From Methylobacillus flagellatus KT (GTDB taxonomy: Bacteria; Pseudomonadota; Gammaproteobacteria; Burkholderiales; Methylophilaceae), in NCBI RefSeq assembly GCF_000013705.1, contig NC_007947.1:2666001-2730000 (forward strand): a stretch of DNA of 64,000 nt. The letters run 5' to 3'. The translations under genes were made by a program, and so were the position numbers. Positions 20,712 to 29,835 of the stretch are shown one piece after another. The notes under the pieces are model-generated. The model was not told where the DNA came from and ran no database searches. It saw only the letters and a program-made list of their open reading frames with translations. Each line of letters starts with the position of its first letter. The first letter of the stretch is position 1.

Positions 20712-23700
20712 TTACGACAGATTCGGCGCCAGCCAACGCTCCAGGTATTCTCGCGGCAGCCCGCGCCGTTTGGCCATGTCCAGTAACTGGTCTTCGCCGA
20801 TCTTGTCCACACTGAAATACCTGGCTTCAGGATGGGCAAAATAGAAACCTGAAACCGCAGCGCCCGGCATCATCGCAAACGAGTCGGTCAATCGAATGCC
20901 CACTTCCTCACATTTCATCAGATTGAACATGTCCGGTTTGACGGTATGATCCGGGCATGCCGGATATCCAGGCGCCGGACGGATGCCACGATACTGCTCC
21001 TTGATGAGCGCCTCTTTACTCAGTGCTTCATCGGGCGCATATCCCCACAAGTCCTTACGCACGCGCTCATGCATGTATTCGGCAAATGCCTCGGCCAGGC
21101 GGTCAGCCAGCGATTTCAGCATGATGCTGCTGTAATCGTCGTGCGCTGCCTCGAAGCGCTGCTCGTATTTCTCTATGCCCAGTCCACCCGTCACGGCAAA
21201 CATGCCAATGTAATCGGCAATGCCACTTTCCTTGGGTGCAATGAAATCCGCCAGACACTGGTTTGGCCGCTGTTCGCCCTTCACTATCGGCTTCTGAGTC
21301 TGCTGGCGCATGCCGTAATAGGTGAATGCAACCTGGCTGCGGGTGTCATCTGTATAAATTTCGATATCGTCATCATTGACGCTATTGGCAGGCAGCAGGG
21401 CGACCACCCCGCTCGCCGTGAGCCACCGTCCCTCGATGATTTTCTTGAGCATGGCCTGCCCTTCAGCAAACAGCTTGCTGGCAGCCGCTCCCACCACATC
21501 ATCCTGGAGGATGGCAGGATAAGACCCCGCCAGATCCCAGGTCTGGAAGAACGGGCCCCAGTCGATATATTGGGCGATGGTAGCCAGGTCGATATTCTTG
21601 AACACCCGGCGCCCGATGAACTTGGGCTTGACCGGAGCAAAGCGGCCAGTAAAGTCGAGCTTGGCCTTGTTGGCCCTTGCTTCTGCCAACGTCAGTAGTG
21701 GGATGCCCTTCTTGTTGGCATGCTGGGTGCGCACGCGCTCGTAGTCCTGCTGCACCTCGGCAATATAATTGTCGCGCTGCTCCGGCGTCAGCAATGACTG
21801 CATGACGGAGACGGAACGTGAAGCATCGGGCACGTAAATCACCGGGCCGTCATAATGCGGCGCGATCTTCACGGCTGTATGCGCGCGCGAAGTAGTCGCG
21901 CCGCCAATCAGCAACGGCATCTTGATGCCATGGAAATAAGGGTCGCGCTGCATTTCCCGCGCCACATATGCCATTTCCTCGAGCGAAGGCGTGATCAGCC
22001 CGGACAAACCGATGATATCGGCGCCGGTAGCCTTGGCCTGCGCCAGAATCTCAGCGCACGGCACCATCACGCCCATGTTCACCACCTCAAAATTGTTGCA
22101 CTGCAGCACTACCGAGACGATATTCTTGCCGATGTCGTGTACATCGCCTTTCACAGTGGCGATCACCATTTTGCCCTTGGGCTTGGCAACGATACCGGTA
22201 CGCGCTTCCTCGGCGCGCTTTTCCTCTTCAATAAAGGGAATGAGGTGGGCTACGGCCTGTTTCATCACGCGCGCAGACTTCACCACTTGCGGCAGAAACA
22301 TCTTGCCCTGACCGAACAAGTCGCCGACCACGTTCATGCCGTCCATCAGCGGCCCTTCGATCACATGGATCGGGCGACCGCCCTCGCTCATGACCTTCTG
22401 CCGCGCTTCCTCGGTATCTTGCACGATGAACTCGGTAATGCCGTGCACCATGGCGTATTCCAGACGCTTTTCCACCGGGACCGGGTTTTCAGGGGTGCCA
22501 CGCCAATCCAGGGTTGCCTCCTGCTTTTTGCCTCCAGCGGCCAGGGTAGCGGCAAATTCGATCATCCGCTCGGTGGCATCCTCGCGGCGGTTGAGCACCA
22601 CGTCCTCCACACGCTCGCGCAACTCCGGGTCGAGGTCGTCGTATACGCCTATCATGCCAGCGTTGACGATACCCATGGTCATGCCAGCCTTGATGGCATG
22701 ATAGAGGAACACGGTGTGAATCGCTTCCCGCGCGGCTTCGTTGCCACGGAAACTGAAACTCACATTGGACACGCCGCCGGAAATACGCGCATGGGGCAGG
22801 TTTTCTTTGATCCAGCGCGTGGCGTTGATGAAGTCCACTGCATAGTTGTTGTGCTCTTCGATGCCAGTCGCCACGGCAAAAATATTGGGATCGAAAATGA
22901 TATCCTCGGGCGGAAAATTCAGCTTCTCCACCAGCAGGTCATAAGCGCGCTTGCAAATCTCGATTTTTCGCTCGAAGGTATCGGCCTGCCCGGTTTCGTC
23001 GAATGCCATGACAATCACGGCCGCGCCGTAGCGACGGCACAACGCGGCCTGGCGCAGGAACTCGGCCTCACCTTCCTTCATGGAAATGGAATTGACGATG
23101 CACTTGCCTTGCACGCACTTGAGTCCTGCCTCGATCACCGCCCACTTCGACGAGTCGATCATGATGGGCACGCGTGCGATATCGGGCTCAGAAGCCACGA
23201 GATTGAGGAAATGCGTCATGGCCCGTACAGCATCCAGCATGCCTTCATCCATGTTGATGTCGATCACCTGCGCACCGTTTTCCACTTGCTGGCGTGCGAC
23301 AGCGAGGGCCTCCTCGTACTGCTCGTTGAGGATCATACGGGCGAAAGCCTTGGAACCCGTGACATTAGTACGCTCGCCCACATTGACGAACAAGGAGTCT
23401 TCATCGATCGTAAACGGCTCCAGCCCAGCCAGCCTGGTCGCCACGGGGATTTGCGGAATGCGGCGCGGCGGGATATCCCTGACCGCCTCGGCAATTGCTG
23501 CGATATGCGATGGGGTGGTGCCGCAACAGCCGCCGGCAATATTGACGAAGCCACTCTCGGCGAATTCCCTGAGCAAGGCAGAAGTATCCTCCGGCTTCTC
23601 GTCAAAACCAGTGTCCGACATCGGGTTGGGCAAACCCGCGTTCGGGTAAATACAGACAAAAGTATCGGCGATCCTGCTCAGCTCTTCCGCATAAGGGCGC

Positions 23701-24500
23701 ATCAGAGCCGCACCCAGTGCGCAGTTGAGCCCGATCGTCAACGGTCGCGCATGACGTATCGAGTACCAGAATGCAGGCACGGTCTGACCGGAAAGAATAC
23801 GTCCGGAGGCATCCGTCACCGTTCCCGAGATCATGATGGGAAGACGCTTGCCGGTTTCCTCGAAATACTGGTCGATCGCGAACAATGCTGCCTTGCAGTT
23901 CAAGGTATCGAACACAGTCTCCACCATCAGGATATCAGCCCCGCCATCGACCAGGCCGCGGGCCTGCTCATGATAGGCCGCCACGAGCTGATCGAAAGTG
24001 ATATTGCGCGCCGCCGGGTCGTTCACGTCCGGGGAAATGGAGGCGGTCTTGGGCGTCGGGCCGAGGGCACCCGCGACGAAGCGCGGCTTGTCCGAGGTGG
24101 AAAACTTGTCGCAAGCCGCGCGTGCGAGCCTGGCAGCCTCGACGTTCATTTCATAAGCCAGGTGGGCCATGAAGTAGTCTTCCTGTGCCACGCTGGTCGC
24201 CCCGAACGTATTGGTCTCGATAATATCTGCACCAGCCGCCAGGTATTGCTCGTGTATTTCCTGGATGATCTGCGGCTGGGTGAACGTCAGCAACTCGTTG
24301 TTGCCCTTGACGAACAGTTCCCGCTCGCCCTCAGGCGCAGCAAAATCGGCGAACCGCCCTTGCGGACCACCGCGATAATCCTCCTCCGTCAGCTTATATT
24401 GCTGGATCATGGTCCCCATTGCGCCATCGAGGATCATGATGCGCTTGGACAGGATTTCTCGCAGCAAGACCTCGGTGGGGGACATTTCGTAATGTTTCAT
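20712..24500 (-). CDS. metH: cobalamin-dependent methionine synthase
   Basis: MetH transfers methyl from 5-methyl-THF to homocysteine through cobalamin. From the ATG at 24500 (AAGG 6 nt upstream) there are 1262 residues. The modules in order are the homocysteine/zinc domain ([21 protein letters not shown]), the pterin-binding domain ([11 protein letters not shown], about 360-620), the B12 domain with the cobalt-ligand motif [10 protein letters not shown] (about 760), and the C-terminal AdoMet reactivation domain ([12 protein letters not shown]). A TTG at 24530 would add ten residues. No cobalamin riboswitch was seen in the short leader. Confidence 0.97.
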   Translation of the reverse strand: MKHYEMSPTEVLLREILSKRIMILDGAMGTMIQQYKLTEEDYRGGPQGRFADFAAPEGERELFVKGNNELLTFTQPQIIQEIHEQYLAAGADIIETNTFGATSVAQEDYFMAHLAYEMNVEAARLARAACDKFSTSDKPRFVAGALGPTPKTASISPDVNDPAARNITFDQLVAAYHEQARGLVDGGADILMVETVFDTLNCKAALFAIDQYFEETGKRLPIMISGTVTDASGRILSGQTVPAFWYSIRHARPLTIGLNCALGAALMRPYAEELSRIADTFVCIYPNAGLPNPMSDTGFDEKPEDTSALLREFAESGFVNIAGGCCGTTPSHIAAIAEAVRDIPPRRIPQIPVATRLAGLEPFTIDEDSLFVNVGERTNVTGSKAFARMILNEQYEEALAVARQQVENGAQVIDINMDEGMLDAVRAMTHFLNLVASEPDIARVPIMIDSSKWAVIEAGLKCVQGKCIVNSISMKEGEAEFLRQAALCRRYGAAVIVMAFDETGQADTFERKIEICKRAYDLLVEKLNFPPEDIIFDPNIFAVATGIEEHNNYAVDFINATRWIKENLPHARISGGVSNVSFSFRGNEAAREAIHTVFLYHAIKAGMTMGIVNAGMIGVYDDLDPELRERVEDVVLNRREDATERMIEFAATLAAGGKKQEATLDWRGTPENPVPVEKRLEYAMVHGITEFIVQDTEEARQKVMSEGGRPIHVIEGPLMDGMNVVGDLFGQGKMFLPQVVKSARVMKQAVAHLIPFIEEEKRAEEARTGIVAKPKGKMVIATVKGDVHDIGKNIVSVVLQCNNFEVVNMGVMVPCAEILAQAKATGADIIGLSGLITPSLEEMAYVAREMQRDPYFHGIKMPLLIGGATTSRAHTAVKIAPHYDGPVIYVPDASRSVSVMQSLLTPEQRDNYIAEVQQDYERVRTQHANKKGIPLLTLAEARANKAKLDFTGRFAPVKPKFIGRRVFKNIDLATIAQYIDWGPFFQTWDLAGSYPAILQDDVVGAAASKLFAEGQAMLKKIIEGRWLTASGVVALLPANSVNDDDIEIYTDDTRSQVAFTYYGMRQQTQKPIVKGEQRPNQCLADFIAPKESGIADYIGMFAVTGGLGIEKYEQRFEAAHDDYSSIMLKSLADRLAEAFAEYMHERVRKDLWGYAPDEALSKEALIKEQYRGIRPAPGYPACPDHTVKPDMFNLMKCEEVGIRLTDSFAMMPGAAVSGFYFAHPEARYFSVDKIGEDQLLDMAKRRGLPREYLERWLAPNLS

Positions 24501-24593
24501 GCGGAACCTTAATGCTGGCGAACCAAACAACTGCCAGGTGATTGAATATTCAGGACGTGATTATAAAACAGGAGTGACATGGCGCATAACGAA

Positions 24594-24617
24594 GTCGGCA
24601 CTGACGGCAGTGCCGAC
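24594..24617 (-). terminator. hairpin between comM and metH
   Basis: GTCGGCACTG (24594-24603) and CAGTGCCGAC (24608-24617) form a perfect 10-bp stem with loop ACGG. It lies about 40 nt beyond the comM stop on the minus strand, followed there by TTCGTT, a poor U-tract, so it is a probable terminator for comM ahead of metH. Confidence 0.65.
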
Positions 24618-24658
24618 CTTTTCCCCATGGCCTGTTGTATCTACTGAATACGTCTAGG

Positions 24659-26149
24659 CTACAACCCCAGCCTGCGGTATTGCACCGCTTCGGCAATATG
24701 AACACTTTGCACGGCTTCACTGGCAGACAGGTCCGCAATGGTGCGTGCCACCTTGAGGATACGGTGATATGCACGTGCAGACAGGTCGAGGCGTGCAATC
24801 GCCTGTTTCAGCAAGGCAGCCCCTGCTTCGTCTGGCTGGCAGTATGTTTCCACCTGCTGGCTGGTCAGCAAATAATTGGCGACGCCCTGACGATCCAGCT
24901 GGCGACGCCTTGCCGCCTCGACCCGGCTCCTGATTGTGGTACTCGCCTCGCCTGCCGGCGCCTGCATCAACTCCTCCTCAGTCAATGCCGGCACCTGGAT
25001 GTGAAGATCAATGCGGTCCAGCAACGGCCCAGACAATCGGTGGCGGTAGCGCGCGATCTGGTCCGGCGTGCACCGGCACTTGCCGTTAGGATGCCCAAGA
25101 TAGCCGCATGGACATGGGTTCATGGCGGCAACCAGCTGAAAGCGGGCGGGAAACTCCGCCTGGCGCGCTGCGCGTGAGACAGTGATGTGCCCGGACTCCA
25201 GGGGTTCACGCAACACTTCCAGCACCTTGCGGTCGAACTCCGCAAGCTCGTCCAGGAACAAAACACCATGATGCGCAAGCGAAATCTCACCCGGCTTGGG
25301 AATCGCACCCCCACCCACCAGGGCCACGCCCGAAGCCGTGTGGTGAGGCGCGCGATAGGGCCGCTTGCCCCAATCGCTGGCGCGGAAACCCTTGCTCAGA
25401 GACTGGATAGCCGCAGACTCCAGCGCTTCCACCTCCGTCATCGCAGGCAATATGCCAACAAAGCGCGAGGCCAGCATAGATTTGCCTGTGCCAGGCGGGC
25501 CGGACATCAGTACACTATGACCACCCGCAGCGGCGACCTCCAGGGCGCGCCTGGCTTGTAACTGACCCTTGACCTCGGCAAAATCGCCCTCAGCGGAAGC
25601 GTGCTGGACAACACTGACCACTTGCGGCGCCAGTAGCTCACGACCTGTCAAATGCGCGCACACTTGCAACAAACTGGTGGCTGGCAGGACTGCTACGCCT
25701 TGCACCAAGGCCGCCTCGGCAGCACTGTCCTGGGGCAGAATGAAGGTACGGCCAGATTCCTTGGCCTTGTATGCCATGGCCAAGGCTCCCCGAATCGGCC
25801 GCAACTCGCCGGTCAACGCCAGCTCGCCTGCCACCTCATACTGATCCAGCCCCTGAAGAGGAATCTGTCCGGAAGCAGCCAGAATGCCCAATGCAATAGG
25901 CAGATCATAACGACCACTTTCCTTAGGCAAGTCTGCAGGCGCCAGGTTGACGGTAATCCGGCGAGCCGGAAATTCGAATTGGGCCGTCTGCAGAGCAGCC
26001 CGCACCCTGTCCTTGCTCTCTTTCACCTCTGCTTCAGGCAGGCCCACAATGGTAAAACTCGGCAAGCCGTTGGCAAGATGAACCTCCACCGCGACCGCTG
26101 GCGCCTCCATTCCGGCCAGCGCGCGGCTATGTAACACCGCCAGCGCCAT
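24659..26149 (-). CDS. comM: ComM/YifB Mg-chelatase-like AAA+ ATPase
   Basis: ComM is a hexameric helicase that promotes branch migration during natural transformation. It has 496 residues: an N-terminal Lon-like fold (GMEAPAVAVEVHLANGLPSF), Walker A GPPGTGKSMLASR (about 220), the Walker B-region GVLFLDELAEFDRKVLE, the zinc-type loop NPCPCGYLGHPNGKC, and the C-terminal Mg_chelatase_C domain (YHRILKVARTIADL). It is 2 nt downstream of ubiK. Its presence next to a pilin operon elsewhere in the window fits natural competence, but does not prove it. Confidence 0.94.
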   Translation of the reverse strand: MALAVLHSRALAGMEAPAVAVEVHLANGLPSFTIVGLPEAEVKESKDRVRAALQTAQFEFPARRITVNLAPADLPKESGRYDLPIALGILAASGQIPLQGLDQYEVAGELALTGELRPIRGALAMAYKAKESGRTFILPQDSAAEAALVQGVAVLPATSLLQVCAHLTGRELLAPQVVSVVQHASAEGDFAEVKGQLQARRALEVAAAGGHSVLMSGPPGTGKSMLASRFVGILPAMTEVEALESAAIQSLSKGFRASDWGKRPYRAPHHTASGVALVGGGAIPKPGEISLAHHGVLFLDELAEFDRKVLEVLREPLESGHITVSRAARQAEFPARFQLVAAMNPCPCGYLGHPNGKCRCTPDQIARYRHRLSGPLLDRIDLHIQVPALTEEELMQAPAGEASTTIRSRVEAARRRQLDRQGVANYLLTSQQVETYCQPDEAGAALLKQAIARLDLSARAYHRILKVARTIADLSASEAVQSVHIAEAVQYRRLGL

Positions 26150-26151
26150 GT

Positions 26152-26394
26152 TCAGGAAGACTGCCCCAGCTTCGCTTCAATTTCAGCCAATTGTTTTTCG
26201 AGAGCAGCCAATTGAGCCCTTGTCTTGCGCAGCACCTCGGTCTGGACATCAAACTCTTCACGTGTGACGAGCTCCAGTTTTGTGAATGCGCCCTTTAATA
26301 GTGCATGCAGGTTGCGCTCGACATCCTCGGCAGGCAAGGAAGCATATATTTCTTTGATTTTATTAGATAACTCATCAATAAACTGAACACTCAT
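26152..26394 (-). CDS. ubiK: UbiK/BMFP-family coiled-coil accessory protein
   Basis: UbiK assists the ubiquinone-hydroxylase complex in other proteobacteria. The ATG at 26394 gives 80 residues beginning MSVQFIDELSNKIKEIY. The C-terminal half is a heptad coiled coil (VLRKTRAQLAALEKQLAEIE), as in the BMFP domain. A longer frame to 26412 lacks family support. The neighbour comM is a common partner in betaproteobacteria. Confidence 0.85.
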   Translation of the reverse strand: MSVQFIDELSNKIKEIYASLPAEDVERNLHALLKGAFTKLELVTREEFDVQTEVLRKTRAQLAALEKQLAEIEAKLGQSS

Positions 26395-26499
26395 GATTTC
26401 AAAATCTCCCAAGTTATCGACAGTTTAGCAGTTTTTTTCCGCCAAAAATCCAGATTAAACGCAATCAACTCAATCACTTACAAACATAAACCAAGGTCC

Positions 26500-26514
26500 G
26501 CACCATTTCAGCCC
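26500..26514 (+). promoter_or_regulatory. possible NtrC half-site upstream of the nitrogen operon
   Basis: GCACCATTT with a poor right arm resembles the left half of the NtrC consensus (GCAC-N5-TGGTGC). It is centred roughly 90 nt before the predicted start site of the sigma54 promoter at 26571. Only one arm is well conserved. Confidence 0.35.
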
Positions 26515-26570
26515 ATACAAAATCACAGAAAAAATAACGTAACTTTTTGTTTTATATGAATGTTGTTTTT

Positions 26571-26588
26571 ATGGCACAGGTGTTGCTT
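26571..26588 (+). promoter_or_regulatory. sigma54 (RpoN) promoter for OMP-glnK-amtB
   Basis: ATGGCACAGGTGTTGCTT matches the -24/-12 consensus TGGCAC-N5-TTGCW, with GG (26573-26574) and GC (26585-26586) separated by 10 nt. It lies 59 nt upstream of the outer-membrane-protein start and ahead of glnK-amtB, a classical NtrC/RpoN target. Confidence 0.82.
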
Positions 26589-26646
26589 ATTACCCAACGC
26601 AGAGTTTTCGTTGTGTTTTATTTTTCAAACCTTGAAAGGGTACATT

Positions 26647-27438
26647 ATGCGCAATTCGCTTCTACTTGCCGCCATCGTTGGCACATTTGCAGCACCTGCC
26701 GCCGTCATGGCCGAAGAAGCTGCTGGGGCAACCTCTCCTCACACTGTTACATATAACATCGGCCTCACAAGTAACTACATTTTCCGCGGCACCAGCCAAT
26801 CCGGTGACCGTCCAGCGATCCAAGGTGGTATGGACTACTCCCACGCCAGCGGTTTCTATGCTGGTACATGGGCATCCAGCATCAGCTGGTTGACTGACAC
26901 TGGTGCCGACGGTTACGGTGGTGAGCGCGCCTACAATAGTTCCAGCATGGAATTGGATATCTATGCAGGTTATACCGCTGAAATCGGCGAAACCGGCATT
27001 ACTTATGATGTAGGTGTCAATCAATACATCTACCCAGGCCGCCGCAATACTGCTGTTAGCCCATACAACGCTGATACCACTGAAATCTATGGAGGCCTTG
27101 CCTACAAGTGGGTTTCCGCACGTTACAACTGGTCCCCAAGCAAGTCTGCCTTCGGCTTCCAAGGTCGCGGTGCCAGCTATATCGACCTGACACTGGACAT
27201 CCCATTTGGCGATACAGGCTATAGCGCAATCGCCCACGTTGGCCGCCAGGAATTCGGCAATGGCCCCAGCGAGTACGACTATACCGACTGGAAACTCGGC
27301 CTGAGCAAGGCATGGGATAACGGTATTGTCGCCGGCGGTTACTATACCGACACCGATGCCGATCCTAGCGCATTCACCTACGGCCCTGTGTTCTCCGGTA
27401 AGGAAAACTGGACTTTCTTCGTCCAAAAGACTTTCTAA
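26647..27438 (+). CDS. TIGR02001/gcw_chp-family outer-membrane protein of the nitrogen operon
   Basis: A 263-residue secreted beta-barrel-like protein. Start 26647 gives the signal peptide MRNSLLLAAIVGTFAAPAAV, cleaved near MAEEA. The mature part has the family features VTYNIGLTSNYIFRGTSQSG, repeated aromatic-ended strands (YDVGVNQYIYPG, YTDWKLGLSKAWDNG) and a C-terminal Phe after FFVQKTF, the outer-membrane signature. A frame from 26560 adds an unlikely N-terminus across the promoter. The substrate is unknown. Position before glnK-amtB suggests a nitrogen-source porin (inference). Confidence 0.87.
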   Translation: MRNSLLLAAIVGTFAAPAAVMAEEAAGATSPHTVTYNIGLTSNYIFRGTSQSGDRPAIQGGMDYSHASGFYAGTWASSISWLTDTGADGYGGERAYNSSSMELDIYAGYTAEIGETGITYDVGVNQYIYPGRRNTAVSPYNADTTEIYGGLAYKWVSARYNWSPSKSAFGFQGRGASYIDLTLDIPFGDTGYSAIAHVGRQEFGNGPSEYDYTDWKLGLSKAWDNGIVAGGYYTDTDADPSAFTYGPVFSGKENWTFFVQKTF

Positions 27439-27455
27439 TAAAACAACTAAGTTAG

Positions 27456-27486
27456 AAGGCAAGGCGTTTGCCTTGCCTTTTTTATT
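27456..27486 (+). terminator. terminator/attenuator between the OMP gene and glnK
   Basis: AAGGCAAGG (27456-27464) pairs with CCTTGCCTT (27471-27479) over a 6-nt loop, and T residues follow. It sits between the outer-membrane gene and glnK, so it should lower, but not abolish, transcription into glnK-amtB unless a second promoter exists. None was seen. Confidence 0.85.
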
Positions 27487-27489
27487 TGA

Positions 27490-27840
<351 letters not shown>

Positions 27841-27850
27841 GGGAGTTGAT

Positions 27851-29236
27851 ATGAAAAAAATTCTTTCCATGATTGCACTGGTTAGTGCGCTGGGTTTCTC
27901 CGGCCTTGCATTGGCCGAAGAAGAAGTTGTCATCGTTGACGAAGCTGTCTCCACTGAAATCGCACCCGCTGCTGCAGAGGCGGTAGACACAGCCACCGAG
28001 GCCATGTTGGCCCTGAGCCCCGGCGATACTGCCTGGACCATCGTCGCCACTGTGCTGGTGCTGGCCATGATCATTCCCGGCGTCGCCTTGTTCTACGGTG
28101 GCTTGGTTCGCACCAAGAATATGGTTTCCATCCTGACCCAGGTGTTCGTCACGACAGCGCTTATGTCCGTGATTTGGGTCGTCTACGGCTATAGCCTGGC
28201 CTTTACTGATGGCGGCAGCCTGAACGCCTATATCGGCGGATTCAGCAAGACCCTGTTATCAGGCATCACGCCCGATACCTTGCTGGAAGGCGGTACCATC
28301 CCCGAATATGTATTTGTTACCTTTCAATTGACCTTTGCGGCAATCACCCCGGCACTGATCGTCGGCGGCTTTGCCGAACGCATGAAGTTCTCTGCCGTAC
28401 TGGCCTTCCTCGCATTGTGGGTGACGTTCATCTATATCCCGATCGCGCACATGGTCTGGGGTGGCGGCTTCCTGGGCGACCTCGGCGCAGCTGACTTTGC
28501 AGGCGGCACTGTTGTTCACATGAATGCGGGTATTGCAGCACTCGTCGGCGCCATCGTCGTTGGCAAGCGTCTTGGCTACGGCAAGGAAGCTATGCCTCCG
28601 CACAGCATTACGCTAACCATGGTCGGCGCTTCCATGCTGTGGGTAGGCTGGTTCGGCTTCAATGTCGGCAGTGAACTTGCCGCCGACGGTATTGCAGGCC
28701 TGGCCTTGATCAACACACAGGCAGCTACCGGCGCCGCCGTATTGGGCTGGGTTTTCGCAGAATGGCTGTTCAAGGGCAAGCCCTCATTGCTGGGTGCCGT
28801 TTCCGGTGCAGTCGCCGGCCTGGTTGCCATCACGCCGGCCTGCGGCTTCCTCGGCCCTGTCGGCGCCATCGTACTTGGATTTGTTGCCAGCGTTATCGCT
28901 TTCTGGGCGGTCACCAGTCTGAAAGTCAAGCTGGGTTATGACGATTCCCTGGATGTATTCGGCATCCACGGTGTCGCTGGCCTGATCGGCGCATTCGGTA
29001 CCGGCATCCTCATGAGTGCCGACTTCGGTGGCATCGGCTACGAAGAAGGCACGACGATGGCAAGCCAGCTTTATGCACAAGCCGTCGCGATTGGCGTCAC
29101 CATCGTATGGGGTGGTATCGGCAGTTATATCCTGTTCAAAATCGTCGACCTTTTCATCGGCCTGCGCGCCAGCGAAGAAGCCGAACGTGAAGGTCTCGAT
29201 ACCTCCGAACACGGTGAGCGTGCCTATCACTACTAA
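27851..29236 (+). CDS. amtB: ammonium transporter
   Basis: A trimeric inner-membrane ammonium channel. From the ATG at 27851 (GGGAG upstream) there are 461 residues: a cleavable signal (about 1-23, ending GLALA), an acidic/Ala periplasmic extension (about 24-55), then eleven membrane segments. Amt signatures include the signature stretch from DFAGGTVVHMNAGIAALVGA (pore His nearby) and FGIHGVAGLIGAFGTG (second pore His). The tail SEEAEREGLDTSEHGERAY is the conserved C-terminal region that contacts GlnK. A longer frame from 27764 overlaps glnK and is not needed. Confidence 0.97.
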   Translation: MKKILSMIALVSALGFSGLALAEEEVVIVDEAVSTEIAPAAAEAVDTATEAMLALSPGDTAWTIVATVLVLAMIIPGVALFYGGLVRTKNMVSILTQVFVTTALMSVIWVVYGYSLAFTDGGSLNAYIGGFSKTLLSGITPDTLLEGGTIPEYVFVTFQLTFAAITPALIVGGFAERMKFSAVLAFLALWVTFIYIPIAHMVWGGGFLGDLGAADFAGGTVVHMNAGIAALVGAIVVGKRLGYGKEAMPPHSITLTMVGASMLWVGWFGFNVGSELAADGIAGLALINTQAATGAAVLGWVFAEWLFKGKPSLLGAVSGAVAGLVAITPACGFLGPVGAIVLGFVASVIAFWAVTSLKVKLGYDDSLDVFGIHGVAGLIGAFGTGILMSADFGGIGYEEGTTMASQLYAQAVAIGVTIVWGGIGSYILFKIVDLFIGLRASEEAEREGLDTSEHGERAYHY

Positions 29237-29257
29237 GTTGGGTAATAGCTAGACTCG

Positions 29258-29285
29258 ACGGGCGCTTTCAGCGCCCGTTCTTTTT
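29258..29285 (+). terminator. intrinsic terminator of the amtB operon
   Basis: ACGGGCGCT (29258-29266) and AGCGCCCGT (29270-29278) form a 9-bp GC-rich stem with a TTC loop, followed by TCTTTTT. It is 22 nt after the amtB stop. Confidence 0.93.
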
Positions 29286-29328
29286 CACCCATGCAAGCTC
29301 ATCCATCGCATCGAGAAATGACCCCAAT

Positions 29329-29343
29329 GCACTCAATCGGGGC
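29329..29343 (+). promoter_or_regulatory. putative NtrC-binding site
   Basis: GCACTCAATCGGGGC fits GCAC-N5-TGGTGC at 8 of the 10 defined positions. A second, poorer site beginning GCAC lies at 29350-29364, with centres 21 bp apart (two helical turns). Both are about 85-105 nt upstream of the predicted start of the sigma54 transcript. Confidence 0.5.
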
Positions 29344-29412
29344 AATCCTGCACCACTTCGTCACAGCAGCAGCATAAAACCTGCCTCAACAATGGAAATT
29401 GCCCCCTGCAAA

Positions 29413-29430
29413 GTTGGCACGCTGATTGCT
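29413..29430 (+). promoter_or_regulatory. sigma54 (RpoN) promoter downstream of amtB
   Basis: GTTGGCACGCTGATTGCT contains the full consensus TTGGCACG-N4-TTGCT, with GG at 29416-29417 and GC at 29428-29429 (10 nt between). No sizeable gene follows directly. Instead a strong terminator appears about 100 nt downstream, so it most likely drives a small RNA. Confidence 0.88.
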
Positions 29431-29440
29431 TATCTATGAT

Positions 29441-29544
29441 CAAGCGTAATTTGATCTTTACGTCGCAAGACCAGGAACATTTTACTGCCTAGTTTTATGC
29501 ATTATCTCCTCCTCCTCAGGGCGCTTCGAGCGCCCCTTTTTTTT
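29441..29544 (+). ncRNA. putative nitrogen-regulated small RNA
   Basis: Predicted from its two boundaries: the sigma54 promoter at 29413-29430 (start site about 12 nt after the GC, near 29441) and the intrinsic terminator ending at about 29544, giving about 104 nt. A single-stranded pyrimidine tract, ATCTCCTCCTCCTCA at 29504-29518, lies just before the terminator and is complementary to Shine-Dalgarno sequences. No credible reading frame with a ribosome-binding site lies within it. It resembles in architecture, not in demonstrated homology, the RpoN/NtrC-dependent NrsZ RNA of Pseudomonas. The 5' end is inferred. Confidence 0.6.
29519..29544 (+). terminator. intrinsic terminator of the small RNA
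   Basis: GGGCGCT (29519-29525), loop TCG, AGCGCCC (29529-29535), then C and eight T. It is a textbook terminator with no coding sequence directly ahead. The core resembles that of the amtB terminator 260 nt upstream. Confidence 0.93.
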
Positions 29545-29835
29545 GCCTATAACTTTAGCTTCCTTTTCATCAGGCAGGATGACTGCCCCAGGACCACATC
29601 TCCTGAAATCATCAGGAGCAAATGCACCATACAAACGACGCAAGAGTGCGCATTCGACGCATTGCGACCATTGAAGCCATCGGAAACCTCAGGCTCAAGC
29701 CAAGACAGACTCATTGATCCCCATGCGCTGCTCGCCGGAACGGACAGGAACGCTGGCGCGAATAAAACGGGAACTACCCCTGGCTTTACGCTAAAATCTC
29801 CGCCTACTCTTGGCTAATCAGGTGTCCTCTTAAAC

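Larger units (their letters stand above)
29286..29835. other. 550-nt intergenic region between amtB and gshA
   Basis: The first part carries the putative NtrC sites, a sigma54 promoter and the small RNA with its own terminator (separate entries). From 29545 to 29835 nothing recognisable was found beyond a TAAAAT at 29792-29797, which lacks a good -35 and may serve gshA. Reading frames here run through the terminator or lack ribosome-binding sites. Confidence 0.6.

Noticed and set aside
21855..24512. An 885-codon open frame on the plus strand opposite metH
   Set aside because: Exactly antisense to a fully conserved gene. The product is His/Arg/Asp-rich with no family resemblance, as expected from GC-rich codon bias on the other strand.
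24501..24658. A cobalamin riboswitch before metH
   Set aside because: The leader is too short and has no B12-box-like sequence. The only structure is the comM terminator hairpin.
29497..29817. A 106-codon frame between amtB and gshA
   Set aside because: It runs through the strong terminator at 29519-29544, lacks a ribosome-binding site and resembles no family.
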